A DNA stretch of 41,404 nt. Source: Sneathiella sp. Lineage in GTDB: Bacteria; Pseudomonadota; Alphaproteobacteria; Sneathiellales; Sneathiellaceae. Shown piece after piece: positions 19,469 to 29,715 of this stretch. The translations under genes were made by a program, and so were the position numbers. Position 1 is the first letter of the stretch. Each line of letters opens with the position of its first letter. The stretch spans positions 1 through 41,404 of the forward strand of contig JAIOYL010000008.1 in the NCBI GenBank assembly GCA_021741195.1. The letters are read 5' to 3'. The notes below the pieces were generated by a model. That model was not told the origin of the DNA, ran no database searches, and was given only the letters and a program-made list of their open reading frames with translations.

Positions 19469-21661
19469 TTATCCTGCTTTCGCTTCCATCCGGCGGGCGT
19501 GAAGGATTGGCTCAGTATAGCCGTTCGGTTGTATCCTGCCCCTGAACACCAAGTCGCAAGCTGCCTTGAAGGCGACGGAGGTATCGAAATGTCCCGCCAT
19601 TGGTTTATAATGAGGATCCCCGGCGTTCTGACCATCGACGATTGCAGCCATACGTTCCATCGTTTCCATCACTTGCTTCTGCGAACAAATCCCATGGTGA
19701 AGCCAGTTGGCGATATGCTGGCTTGAAATGCGTAACGTCGCCCTGTCCTCCATCAGCCCGACATTATTGATGTCCGGCACTTTCGAGCAACCGACTCCCT
19801 GATCTACCCAGCGGACCACATAGCCAAGAATCCCTTGCGCATTATTGTCAAGCTCCGCACGGATTTCATCACTCGATAGATTCTGTCCTTTCAGCAATGG
19901 CGGCGTCAAAATGCTGTCGAGGCTAGCGCGACCACGAGAGGTGATTTCCTTTTGCCGGTCCTTGACCGAAATCTGGTGATAATGAAGAGCATGAAGCGTC
20001 GCCGCCGTAGGCGAAGGCACCCAGGCGCAATTTGCACCAGCTTTCGGATGGCCGATCTTCGCCGCCATCATCTTTGCCATTTCGTCCGGCATCGCCCACA
20101 TTCCCTTGCCAATCTGGGCATGGCCGGGCAGCCCCGTTTCAAGCCCGATGTCGACATTCCAGTCCTCATAGGCGGATATCCACGGCTCACCCTTTGCATC
20201 CTCCTTACGCATGAACGGTCCGGCTTCCATGCTGGTATGGATTTCATCCCCGGTCCGATCCAGAAAGCCGGTATTAATGAAGAAAAGACGTTCCGAAACG
20301 GCGCGGATACATTCCTTGAGATTAATGGTTGTCCGCCGTTCCTCGTCCATGACGCCGATTTTCAGCGTATTACGGGGAAGGTTGAGACCATCCTCAACTG
20401 CAGCAAAAAGATCATTGGTGAAGGCAACTTCTTCCGGTCCATGCATCTTCGGCTTTACGATATACATGCTTCCCGCGCGGCTGTTGCGATGCCTGCCGAT
20501 CCCTTTCAGGTCATGAAGGGCGCAAAGAGTTGTCATCACCGCATCTAGAATACCTTCCGGAATTTCATTTCCGTCCGCGTCAAGAACCGCATTCGTTGTC
20601 ATCAGATGACCAACGTTCCGCACCAGAAGCAGGCTACGGCCATGCAGGGTAATTTTGCCGCCATCAGGCCCCGTGTAGACGCGGTCCGGATTCAGTGTCC
20701 GGGTCATCATTTTCCCGCCCTTTTCGAACCTGTCCTCTAGATCACCCTTCATCAGGCCAAGCCAGTTCCGATAGATGAGCGCCTTGTCTTCCGCATCGAT
20801 GGCAGCAACAGAATCTTCACAATCCTGGATGGTCGAAAGCGCCGACTCCATGACAATATCCTTGACGCCTGCTGGATGATCCTTGCCGACGGCGTGGTTC
20901 GGATCGGTCTGGATATCGAGATGGAGGCCGTTCTTGACCAGCAGAATTGACGTGAGAGTTGTCTCTTCAAGATATCCAGCGAACTGGTCCGGGTTTTTGA
21001 GGTTCGTCACCGTCCCGTCTTGCAACTCGACTTCAAGGGTTTTCCGCGCACCGTCAGCTTTCAGACGGTACTTCCGCGCCATTCCATGCCCACCTTTTTT
21101 AAGCGGCGCGGCCTGATCCAACACATTGGAGCCATAGTCAATGACGGCCTTGCCCCGCAGGGGATTATAGCTGCCGCTTTTTTCCCGGCCGTCCGCTTCG
21201 GAAATGACGTCTGTTCCATAAAGCGCATCATACAGACTGCCCCAACGGGCATTGGCCGCATTCAGGGCGTAGCGCGCATTCATCACCGGCACAACAAGCT
21301 GCGGTCCGGCAACGTCGGAAATCTCAGGATCAACATTTGCTGTCGCAACCTTGAACGCCGGTCCTTCGGGGACCAGATAGCCTATTTCCTGCAAAAAGGA
21401 TTTATAGGCGGGCGCGTCATGAGGTTGGCCTTTACGGGCTAGGTGCCAGCCGTCTATTTTTTCCTGCAATTCATCGCGTTTCACAAGTAGCTGCCGGTTT
21501 AGCGGCGCAAATTTTTCGACGAGGTCACCGAGTACCGTCCAAACTCTATCCGCCTCGATATCCAGGCCCGGCAGAATTTCCTTTTGTACCAGATCGACGA
21601 TTTCCGTTGCGATCCGTAACTTGCCCTTTGTGATACGCGTATTCATTCTGACAATTCTCAT
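19469..21661 (-). CDS. glcB: Malate synthase G
   Basis: 730 aa; [97 protein letters not shown]. Confidence 0.97.
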   Translation of the reverse strand: MRIVRMNTRITKGKLRIATEIVDLVQKEILPGLDIEADRVWTVLGDLVEKFAPLNRQLLVKRDELQEKIDGWHLARKGQPHDAPAYKSFLQEIGYLVPEGPAFKVATANVDPEISDVAGPQLVVPVMNARYALNAANARWGSLYDALYGTDVISEADGREKSGSYNPLRGKAVIDYGSNVLDQAAPLKKGGHGMARKYRLKADGARKTLEVELQDGTVTNLKNPDQFAGYLEETTLTSILLVKNGLHLDIQTDPNHAVGKDHPAGVKDIVMESALSTIQDCEDSVAAIDAEDKALIYRNWLGLMKGDLEDRFEKGGKMMTRTLNPDRVYTGPDGGKITLHGRSLLLVRNVGHLMTTNAVLDADGNEIPEGILDAVMTTLCALHDLKGIGRHRNSRAGSMYIVKPKMHGPEEVAFTNDLFAAVEDGLNLPRNTLKIGVMDEERRTTINLKECIRAVSERLFFINTGFLDRTGDEIHTSMEAGPFMRKEDAKGEPWISAYEDWNVDIGLETGLPGHAQIGKGMWAMPDEMAKMMAAKIGHPKAGANCAWVPSPTAATLHALHYHQISVKDRQKEITSRGRASLDSILTPPLLKGQNLSSDEIRAELDNNAQGILGYVVRWVDQGVGCSKVPDINNVGLMEDRATLRISSQHIANWLHHGICSQKQVMETMERMAAIVDGQNAGDPHYKPMAGHFDTSVAFKAACDLVFRGRIQPNGYTEPILHARRMEAKAG

Positions 21662-21759
21662 TCCTGTTTTTTAGAGATTAGCGTTAGCAGGTCATCGACC
21701 TTTTTCACACAAATTTTCGAACCGATATTGACAGACGGCGCGAAGGGAATAAACTAAAA

Positions 21760-21774
21760 TGGAATTATTTTCAC
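21760..21774. promoter_or_regulatory. Possible IclR-type operator half-palindrome
   Basis: TGGAATTATTTTCAC resembles the IclR-like pattern TGGAAATNATTTCCA imperfectly; located in the glcB/iclR divergent region. Confidence 0.3.
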
Positions 21775-21777
21775 AAT

Positions 21778-22608
21778 ATGGAAAAATCTGGCACGATGCA
21801 AAGCACCCTTCAGGCGGATTTGGTTAAGACCTCGGTGTCCCGAACCGGACAGGTTCAATCCCTGACACGTGCCTTATCAATTCTCAATTTGATCGCCGAA
21901 AACCCCCCTGGCCTGTCCCTAACTGTAATTGCCAAGTCCCTCAAGCTGGCCCCATCCACAACACATCGTCTCCTGACGACACTGCAGGAGGAACGCTATG
22001 TTCAATACGATCGGGACGCCAGCCGCTGGCAAATTGCCATGCAGGCCTTTGTAACCGGTAACGGCTTTTTAACCTCCCGTGACCTCGCGACCGTCGCCCG
22101 TCCCTACATGCGCCGACTGATGGAAATCAGCGGTGAGACGGTCAATCTCGCCGTCGCAGATCAAGACAATGCCATTTACCTCGCGCAAGTCGAAAGCCGC
22201 GAGATGATGCGGGTTTTCTCGAAGCCGGGAAACCGCGTTCCCATGCATTGTTCCGGCGTCGGCAAAGCAATGCTGATGGCCATGTCCGACAAGGAAGTTC
22301 AGCATATCATTGATACGCAAGGGCTCGTTCGGCTTACCGACAAAACAATAGTGGAGCCAAAGGCTTTATTTCAGGAGCTCACGGAATGCCGCGTGCAGGG
22401 CTTCGCGCTCGATGATGAAGAACATGCGATCGGTCTTCGCTGTGTCGCAACCCTGATTTATGATGAACATGCCGAACCGCTTGCCAGCCTTTCCATTTCC
22501 GGACCGGCGGCCCGTATCTCCAGGGAGCGACTGATGGAGCTGGGCATGACCGCGCTCGGCATCGCGGCAGAAGTTACAGCGGCCCTTGGCGGTAGGCTAC
22601 CGACTTAA
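21778..22608 (+). CDS. IclR-family transcriptional regulator
   Basis: RALSILNLIAENPPGLSLTVIAKSLKLAPSTTHRLLTTLQEERYVQYD HTH, and an IclR effector domain (PMHCSGVGKAMLMAM). The start could instead be the ATG at 21796. Confidence 0.94.
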   Translation: MEKSGTMQSTLQADLVKTSVSRTGQVQSLTRALSILNLIAENPPGLSLTVIAKSLKLAPSTTHRLLTTLQEERYVQYDRDASRWQIAMQAFVTGNGFLTSRDLATVARPYMRRLMEISGETVNLAVADQDNAIYLAQVESREMMRVFSKPGNRVPMHCSGVGKAMLMAMSDKEVQHIIDTQGLVRLTDKTIVEPKALFQELTECRVQGFALDDEEHAIGLRCVATLIYDEHAEPLASLSISGPAARISRERLMELGMTALGIAAEVTAALGGRLPT

Positions 22609-23942
22609 AATCCGGTGAATTGCCCGGCGCGGTTGTCCGCATCCTTCGCGTAGACCTTTTCTCCCGCCACATAGGTGGCCTTTACCGCCCTGTCATCACC
22701 AAGCATCATCAGCGCGAACAGTAGTTCTTCCAGAGAGTTGGCATATTGGAGCCGGTAACTGAGAAGGGGTGTTGCCTGCAGATCAAGAACGACGAGATCG
22801 GCTTCTAATCCCGGGCCGATACTTCCGATCTTACCTTCGAGGTAAAGCGCCTCTGCCGCGCCGCGGGTCGCGAGATAGAACGCCCGATGAGCATTCAGCG
22901 CAAACCCTGCGAGTTGGGCAATCTTGTAGGCTTCATTCATGCTCGCAAGCTGCGAAAAGCTGGTCCCGGCGCCAAGGTCAGTCGCCAGGCCGGTCCGTAC
23001 CGGATGCGCGCCCGTCATCGCTGTTTCAATGCTGAACAATCCACTTCCTAGAAAGAGATTTGACGTCGGGCAATGGGCAAGCGCCGTTCCCGTATCGGAG
23101 AAGGTACGAAAATCACTTTCCGTAAAATGCACGCCGTGGCCGTAAATGGCGCGCGGGCCCAGTTGTCCGTAATGCTGATAGACGTCGACATAACTCTTCC
23201 TGTCAGGAAAGAGCTCGCGGACCCATTCGATCTCCGCCCTGTTTTCCGAGATATGCGATTGCAGGTAAGTGCCCGGATGCTCGTTCCAGACAGCACCGGT
23301 CATTTCCATCTGCTCCGGTGTGCTTGTCGCGGCAAAGCGCGGTGTCACGCTATAGAGTGACCGGCCCTTGCCATGCCATTTTTCAATAAGCTTTTTTGTC
23401 TGGTCATATCCTGATTGCGCCGTGTCCATCAGTTTCGGCGGCGCATTGCGGTCCATCAGGACTTTCCCGGCAATATTGCGCATGTTGATTTTTTCGGATT
23501 GCTCGAAGAACGCGTCGACGGATATGGGATCAACGGTGCAAAAAACGGAAGCGGTCGTTGTTCCAGCGCGCAAACACTCTTTCAGGAAAACCTCGGCCGT
23601 CGCGAGGGCATAGTCCTTATTGGCAAATTTCTGTTCCGCGACGAATGTATATTTGTTCAGCCAGTCAATCAGCTGCTTGCCGTAGGCCCCGATCATCTCG
23701 GTTTGCGGATAATGAACATGACAATCGATAAAGCCCGGGCAAATGAGAGCGTTGTCGTGGCGGGTGATCGGGACATTCCGTTCAAGTCCGGGCATTAATG
23801 CGGATGCGGGACCAAAGGCAGTTATGTGGCCGCCTTCCATAACGACGAGACCGTCTTCCTCATAGACGAGGCACTCCTCCAGTGGCTTTACAAAAGGGTT
23901 ATTCCGGTAGGAAAGGCATTGGCCCCTAATCGCTTTTGTCAT
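22605..23942 (-). CDS. guaD: Guanine deaminase
   Basis: CPGFIDCHVHYPQTEMIGAYGKQLIDWLNKYTF; YLQSHISEN; YGHGVHFTESDF; HCPTSNLFLGSGLF; ATDLGAGTSFS. Confidence 0.95.
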   Translation of the reverse strand: MTKAIRGQCLSYRNNPFVKPLEECLVYEEDGLVVMEGGHITAFGPASALMPGLERNVPITRHDNALICPGFIDCHVHYPQTEMIGAYGKQLIDWLNKYTFVAEQKFANKDYALATAEVFLKECLRAGTTTASVFCTVDPISVDAFFEQSEKINMRNIAGKVLMDRNAPPKLMDTAQSGYDQTKKLIEKWHGKGRSLYSVTPRFAATSTPEQMEMTGAVWNEHPGTYLQSHISENRAEIEWVRELFPDRKSYVDVYQHYGQLGPRAIYGHGVHFTESDFRTFSDTGTALAHCPTSNLFLGSGLFSIETAMTGAHPVRTGLATDLGAGTSFSQLASMNEAYKIAQLAGFALNAHRAFYLATRGAAEALYLEGKIGSIGPGLEADLVVLDLQATPLLSYRLQYANSLEELLFALMMLGDDRAVKATYVAGEKVYAKDADNRAGQFTGF

Positions 23943-23950
23943 GACTACAC

Positions 23951-24436
23951 TTACTTTCCTAAACCATCCGGCATATGCAAGGTGACGTCATCTTTCACGA
24001 CTTCCATTACCACGTAGGTATGGGTTTGCAAGACGCTCGGCAATTGCGAAATTACATTTCCGAGAAGTTCGCGGTACGCGGTAATGTCCTTTGTTCGCAC
24101 CTTCAGAAGATAATCAAAGCCCCCCGCGACCATCATGCAGGACTGTATTTGCGGAATACGACAGACCGCGGCATTGAAGGCCTCAAGTTCCGCGGCTGTT
24201 GTCCCGGAAAGTTGCACCTGCACCATTACTACATGCGCCGCCGCGACCGCCTTTGGATCAAGTTTTGCAAAATAACCTCCAATCACGCCTGACTTTTCGA
24301 GCCGCTTTACCCGTTCGGCGCAAGGTGTTTTTGTCAGATTAACGCGCTTGGATAACTCAACTGTCGAAATGCGGCCATTCGCCTGAATTTCGCGAAGAAT
24401 GCGATAATCCGTTCTATCCAACTCGTGAGATTCCAT
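23951..24436 (-). CDS. Lrp/AsnC-family transcriptional regulator
   Basis: LDRTDYRILREIQANGRISTVELSKRVNLTKTPCAERVKRLEKSGVIGGYFAKLDPKAV; RAM domain; 8 bp from guaD on the same strand. Confidence 0.95.
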   Translation of the reverse strand: MESHELDRTDYRILREIQANGRISTVELSKRVNLTKTPCAERVKRLEKSGVIGGYFAKLDPKAVAAAHVVMVQVQLSGTTAAELEAFNAAVCRIPQIQSCMMVAGGFDYLLKVRTKDITAYRELLGNVISQLPSVLQTHTYVVMEVVKDDVTLHMPDGLGK

Positions 24437-24674
24437 CCTGAAACACCCTTTTTTAAAGAACTTTAGATGTAAAGCCTAAACTTAAGCGAAGACGCAACCT
24501 AAAACCTAGTAAATTCCACCCGGCTTCCAAAGCAGATAGCGCCCCGCATATGATCTCGAAAAGTTGTAGAAATTTGACCATTTTTCCAAAGACTTGGCAT
24601 GGTCAATTGAATAGGATAGGCGACGCATTCGTGACGATCTGTAAATTTTTAGATGCTTTGAGGATCCGGGATAG

Positions 24675-25919
24675 ATGATAAACCATCCGCTTACTGCCAC
24701 CACAGAATGGGCTCGCCGCGTCTTTTTCGCCGCAGTATTTATAGCCCTGTCACCAGCATTGGCGAACGCCGATAACCTGGGTTTAAAAAACTGGAGCGAG
24801 GTTGTCGCTGAGGCCAAGGGCGGAACGGTGAACTGGTTCATGTGGGGCGGCGCAGACAATATCAACCAGTATGTCTCAGATTGGGTTGGTGGTGAGCTGA
24901 AAAAGCGATATGGCATTACACTTCACCGGGTTGGCATCAATGACACGGCGGAGGCGGTTAATATCGTGCTGGGGGAAAAACAAGCCGGGATCATTGATAA
25001 CGGGACCGTCGATCTGATCTGGATAAATGGCGGGAATTTCCGCACCATGAAACAGGGCAAGCTTCTCTATTGCGGCTATCTTGATTTGCTGCGGAATAAC
25101 AACCTGATTAACTGGCAGGACGCGTCTGTCGCAAATGATTTTGGATTGCCGGTTGACGGCTGTGAGGTGCCCTGGAACCGCGCTCAGTTCGCTTTCGCCT
25201 ATGATCAGGCCCGCACCCCAAACCCACCCCGCAGCATCGCCGATCTCATCAAATGGGTGAAGGAAAATCCCGGCCAGTTTACCTATCCGGCCGCGACCGA
25301 CTTCAACGGCAGCGTCTTTATCCGCCATGTCTTCTATTATGCGGCCGGAGGCCCCGAGAAACTTCTAGGCGATTTCGATCAGGCAAAATTCGATGCCATT
25401 GCGCCAAAGGCCTGGGTTATCCTCAATAACATGAAACCTTATCTCTGGCGGGAGGGGAAAACCTATCCCAACGCCATCGCAACTCTCGCACAGCTATACG
25501 CCAACAAGGAAGTTGCGCTTTATTTTGATTATGATCCGGCTATTTTCGGGATCAATGTTGAAAACGGTACTTTCCCGGCAACGACCAGATCCTACGGCCT
25601 CGAAGATGGGACCATCGGCAATACCAACTATGTGGCCATTCCCTTTAACTCGCCGAACAAGGCGGCGGCGATGGTCACGGCCAATCTTCTCTTGTCCTTC
25701 GATGCCCAGTATGAAAAAGCAAAACCCGCGGTTTGGGGAACGGCGCCCGCCATTGATCTTTCAAAGCTGGACGCCGGGAACAAGGCCGCATTTAAAAATT
25801 TGCCGAGAAATCCCGCTGTGATAGCGCCTGAAGAGCTCGCCCGGCATGCGCTTCCCGAATTGCACCCTGACTGGATAAGCGCGATCGAGAAAGGCTGGCA
25901 GGAAAATGTCGCGAAATGA
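24675..25919 (+). CDS. ABC transporter substrate-binding protein, YnjB-like
   Basis: Signal peptide; WSEVVAEAKGGTVNWFMWGGADNINQYVSDWVGGELKKRYGI; IDNGTVDLIWINGGNFRTMKQGKLLYC; followed by permeases and an ATPase. Confidence 0.88.
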   Translation: MINHPLTATTEWARRVFFAAVFIALSPALANADNLGLKNWSEVVAEAKGGTVNWFMWGGADNINQYVSDWVGGELKKRYGITLHRVGINDTAEAVNIVLGEKQAGIIDNGTVDLIWINGGNFRTMKQGKLLYCGYLDLLRNNNLINWQDASVANDFGLPVDGCEVPWNRAQFAFAYDQARTPNPPRSIADLIKWVKENPGQFTYPAATDFNGSVFIRHVFYYAAGGPEKLLGDFDQAKFDAIAPKAWVILNNMKPYLWREGKTYPNAIATLAQLYANKEVALYFDYDPAIFGINVENGTFPATTRSYGLEDGTIGNTNYVAIPFNSPNKAAAMVTANLLLSFDAQYEKAKPAVWGTAPAIDLSKLDAGNKAAFKNLPRNPAVIAPEELARHALPELHPDWISAIEKGWQENVAK

Positions 25920-25974
25920 GGCAGCAATTCTGCCAGTTTCCCTGGAACCGACTTGTTGATACAGAAAGGGGTTG

Positions 25975-26832
25975 ATGTCTGACCGGTGGAAAATTTTCCT
26001 GCTGCTGTCGCCCGCCCTGCTGGTAATCGGCGGTCTTTTTCTGGGCGGATTGATCCTGGGGCTGGTGGGAAGCTTTGGGTATATGCCACAGATCGGCCTC
26101 GATGACGTAAATTTCGATGCTTACCGCACCATTTTGACGTCGAAAAGCTTTTATCTCTCCTTCCTGCTGACCTTTCATATTGCCTTTACCTCGACCGTAC
26201 TTGCCTCGGTGCTGGCAGTCGGCACGGCGTTGATCCTCCGGCAAAGCTTTGCCGGCCGGGCTGTCATCAATTTCCTGTTTCAGATAAACCTGACCGTACC
26301 GCATCTGGTAGGCGCTGTCGGTATTCTCTATCTCTTCTCACAATCCGGATTTTTCGCGCGGCTCGCCTATGAATTTGAGCTGATTGCGAAACCATCTGAA
26401 TTCCCGGCAATGATCTATGATCCGCTCGCTATCGGAATCATCTTGCAATATGTCTGGAAGGAAGTGCCGTTTATCGGGATTATTCTGCTTGCCAATATGC
26501 AGACAATGGGCCTGAATTATGAAGCCGTGGCCCGCTCCCTTGGCGCGAACCAATGGCAGAGTTTTCGCCATGTCCTTCTGCCGATGATTACGCCCGGCCT
26601 CCTCGCGGCGGCCATGATCGTGTTCGCCTTTACCTTCGGCGCTTATGAAATACCGGCGTTGCTTGGGCAGAATTATCCGGCTGCCCTGCCGGTCCTCGCC
26701 TATCACGCCTTTACCAATGTTGACCTTAACACACGGCCTGAGGCGCTGGCCATGGCGATGATTATTTCACTATTGAGTGTCATCATGATCTTTGGCTATG
26801 TCCGCCTCGCGCGCCGACATTTGCGCGCCTGA
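25975..26832 (+). CDS. ABC transporter permease (YnjC N-terminal-half-like)
   Basis: LSPALLVIGGLFLGGLILGLVGS; EAVARSLGANQWQSFRHVLLPMITPGLLAA, an EAA motif. ATG 25975 is preferred to TTG 25972. Confidence 0.88.
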   Translation: MSDRWKIFLLLSPALLVIGGLFLGGLILGLVGSFGYMPQIGLDDVNFDAYRTILTSKSFYLSFLLTFHIAFTSTVLASVLAVGTALILRQSFAGRAVINFLFQINLTVPHLVGAVGILYLFSQSGFFARLAYEFELIAKPSEFPAMIYDPLAIGIILQYVWKEVPFIGIILLANMQTMGLNYEAVARSLGANQWQSFRHVLLPMITPGLLAAAMIVFAFTFGAYEIPALLGQNYPAALPVLAYHAFTNVDLNTRPEALAMAMIISLLSVIMIFGYVRLARRHLRA

Positions 26833-26842
26833 GGAAAAGAGG

Positions 26843-27679
26843 ATGAGCCTGACGCACCCGTCAAACTCTGAAAAAGGACTGTCTACCCTACTCCGGCTTT
26901 CCGTCGCCGTCCTTGTTGTCTGGCTGATCCTTCCCCTCGTCCCGCTCGCGGTATGGTCTGTCAGTCGAAGCTGGTACTTTCCTGACCTGCTTCCCGCCGA
27001 ATACAGCCTGCGCGCCTGGAAATACAGCCTTTCCGAGACGTCAGGTGTTCCGGGCGCCCTCGGTCTCACCTCGGCAATTGCTCTTTGCACGACCCTCATC
27101 TCCGTCCTGATTGGGGTGCCCGCCGGACGGGCACTCGGCCTTTACCGGTTCAAAGGCAAAGCAGTGGTTGAACTGCTTGTCCTCGCGCCAACCATTGTTC
27201 CCGGCATCGCCGCTGCGCTCGGCCTGCATGTGGTATTTCTGAAACTTGGCCTCGCGGGTTCTGTTGCGGGCGTCATAATTGTCCATCTCATTCCGACACT
27301 CCCCTATATGATCCTCGTGATGGCCGGGGTGTTTGCTAATTACAATCCAGCCACCGAAGCGCAGGCCCGAAGTCTTGGCGCCACCGCCTTGAAAACATTC
27401 TGGTATGTAACGTTGCCTGCCGTATTACCGGGCCTCCTGATTGGTTCGCTGTTTGCGTTTCTTGTCTCCTGGAGCCAGTATATTCTCACTTTATTGATCG
27501 GCGGCGGCCGCGTTATCACGCTGCCGCTCCTGCTCTTTAATTTCGCAAGCACAGGGCGGAACGATATTACCGGTGCCATCGGCATGATATATATTTTACC
27601 GGGCATCCTCATTCTGCTTATTGGGGGCCGGCACCTGACCGGTCGAAGCCGGGCCACCGGCACTTTAGGGCAGATATGA
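26843..27679 (+). CDS. ABC transporter permease (YnjC C-terminal-half-like)
   Basis: TEAQARSLGATALKTFWYVTLPAVLPGLLIGSLFAFLVSWSQYILTLLIGGGRVITLPLL. Start placed at the ATG after GAGGAAAAGAGG; the ORF track starts at 26792. Confidence 0.88.
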   Translation: MSLTHPSNSEKGLSTLLRLSVAVLVVWLILPLVPLAVWSVSRSWYFPDLLPAEYSLRAWKYSLSETSGVPGALGLTSAIALCTTLISVLIGVPAGRALGLYRFKGKAVVELLVLAPTIVPGIAAALGLHVVFLKLGLAGSVAGVIIVHLIPTLPYMILVMAGVFANYNPATEAQARSLGATALKTFWYVTLPAVLPGLLIGSLFAFLVSWSQYILTLLIGGGRVITLPLLLFNFASTGRNDITGAIGMIYILPGILILLIGGRHLTGRSRATGTLGQI

Positions 27680-28716
27680 CAGACGTCGCCATAAAATACC
27701 TGACCAAGACCTATCCGGGATCAATCAACCCGGCGGTTGATGGTGTGTCCCTAGACATCGGGAGTGGATCATTGACGGCACTGTTAGGGCCATCGGGCTG
27801 CGGCAAGTCAACGGTTTTGAAAATGATCGCCGGGCTGCTGGCGCCCACATCAGGCGATATCCTGTTCGCGGGTGCGTCGGTCCGGCGCCAACCGCCGGAG
27901 CGGCGCGATGCGGTTATGGTTTTTCAGGACCCTCTCCTCTTTCCCTACATGCCGATTGCGGAAAACATTGGCTTTGGCCTGAAAATGCGCAAAATGAAAA
28001 AGCCGGAAATCACGAAACTGGTGGCGCAGATGATGGCGCTTGTCCAGCTGGACGGACTGGGCATGCGGAAACCCGAAGAACTTTCCGGCGGTCAGCAACA
28101 GCGCGCCGCCCTTGCTCGCGCCCTGGTCTTGAGGCCGAAAATTCTTTTGCTCGATGAGCCCTTTTCAAACTTGGATGCAAATTTACGGATTGAGATGCGG
28201 GATCTCCTCAAATCGTTGCAAAGGGAAACGGGGACAACCATGCTTTTCGTAACCCATGACCAGGAGGAGGCCGTTGTTCTTGCCGACCGGATCGCCTTGA
28301 TGTTGCAGGGAAAACTCAAGCAAGTGGACAATGCATCAGCGTTCTATGCCCGTCCCCAGGATCAGGAAGTGGCGCGATTTTTTGGCGGCAAGAATTTCAT
28401 TTTCGGAACGAGCCGCAACGGCCGCTTCACTTGCGCGTTGGGGACGCTGGAAATTCCTGACCACTGCATATCTGGCAAGGGAACACTCACTTTCCGGCCG
28501 GAGAGCGTCCAGATTGGCGGTGAATTGACGGCTGAAAACAGTTTTCGCGCCCGTCTCCGTTCAAAAACATTCCTCGGTGTTCAAACCCGCCTCAGGTTGA
28601 CCACTGCGAGCGAGGAGTTCGAGGCGCTTGTCAATCCGGCGCTCGCACAAGGGCTCGCGGAAAATACGGAAGTATCTGTATATCTCCCGAAACAGGCTCT
28701 GTGGACTTTAGCGTAA
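27676..28716 (+). CDS. ABC transporter ATP-binding protein (YnjD/PotA-like)
   Basis: LLGPSGCGKSTVLKMIAGLL Walker A; LSGGQQQRAALARAL signature; ILLLDEPFSNLD Walker B; ATGA overlap with the upstream permease. Confidence 0.93.
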   Translation: MTDVAIKYLTKTYPGSINPAVDGVSLDIGSGSLTALLGPSGCGKSTVLKMIAGLLAPTSGDILFAGASVRRQPPERRDAVMVFQDPLLFPYMPIAENIGFGLKMRKMKKPEITKLVAQMMALVQLDGLGMRKPEELSGGQQQRAALARALVLRPKILLLDEPFSNLDANLRIEMRDLLKSLQRETGTTMLFVTHDQEEAVVLADRIALMLQGKLKQVDNASAFYARPQDQEVARFFGGKNFIFGTSRNGRFTCALGTLEIPDHCISGKGTLTFRPESVQIGGELTAENSFRARLRSKTFLGVQTRLRLTTASEEFEALVNPALAQGLAENTEVSVYLPKQALWTLA

Positions 28717-29583
28717 CATCTCCAGATATCTGGAAATCGTTTTTGCCGCTTTGTCCGGCGCCACGTTTGACGTCCGGATCAATCCGTCGAAATGCGCGGT
28801 AAAGGCCCGGATATGCTCGACTGAATTGATCACCAGGTACATATTACCGATATAGATTGCCGCACGGAGTGGGCCAAACAGGGTGTAGGCGGCCGAGTAT
28901 GTCTTGCGGGCATCGAACAGGAACAGCCGGAAGGTCGGATACAACTCACCGACCAGTTTGATCATATTCTCGAGTTGCTCCCGCCTGACGGTAACCGGCA
29001 CCTGTTTCCAGATCCCTTCGCCTTTTGCCACCTGGGCGATGACCTGCAGCGGCATACAGACCTCAATATCGGTTTCCGGACGCCGCGAATAGTTGAGCTG
29101 GTCCTGCATCCGTCGCTCCCGCGCCTGCACCTGCCCCGGCGTATAATCCCCAAACTCGTATTTGCTGACCTGTTCCGTCCGCAGCAGGTCCGGCAGGGTA
29201 CTTGGAACATAGCGTATTTTATAGCCCATTGCCTCCTGGTGCCATTCCGCCATCTTGACACTGGCTGACGTCTCGGATATCCGCTCGATTTCCAGCATGG
29301 GGACCGCTTCGCTGGAAGTTTCGTCATTGGCGATCAGGCCCATCAGCCAGTCAACCGAGACACCATAGGTTCTGGCAATGGTGCAAAGCGTTTCCGCCCG
29401 CGGCAATCTGGTGGATCCCGGTGCGAGAAACTGGCTCAATGCCGATCGATCAATTCCGACACTGTCTGCAAACTGGCTGAGATTAAAACCTTTACGGGCG
29501 AGCAGAAGCGCCATACGGTCGCGAAAGATCTCCGCAAGATCCCGTTTATCAACGGATTCCGCCTCAAACTGTTGTGTATTCAC
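28708..29583 (-). CDS. XRE-family HTH transcriptional regulator with a large C-terminal domain resembling DUF5753
   Basis: N-terminal HTH (FNLSQFADSVGIDRSALSQFLAPGSTRLPRAETLCTIARTYGVSVDWLMGL); C-terminal IRYVPSTLPDLLRTEQVSKYEF..RERRMQDQL region. Confidence 0.82.
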   Translation of the reverse strand: MNTQQFEAESVDKRDLAEIFRDRMALLLARKGFNLSQFADSVGIDRSALSQFLAPGSTRLPRAETLCTIARTYGVSVDWLMGLIANDETSSEAVPMLEIERISETSASVKMAEWHQEAMGYKIRYVPSTLPDLLRTEQVSKYEFGDYTPGQVQARERRMQDQLNYSRRPETDIEVCMPLQVIAQVAKGEGIWKQVPVTVRREQLENMIKLVGELYPTFRLFLFDARKTYSAAYTLFGPLRAAIYIGNMYLVINSVEHIRAFTAHFDGLIRTSNVAPDKAAKTISRYLEMLR

Positions 29584-29715
29584 ATCATTTTCTCACAAAG
29601 ATAACAGAAATAAATATAACCATCATATTATCATAAAAATTAGCGGATTGTACCATTGTATCTTACGTCACAAAAGCGACATAATTTGTTTGTGTAGATG
29701 AAGGAGGTAAAAGGA

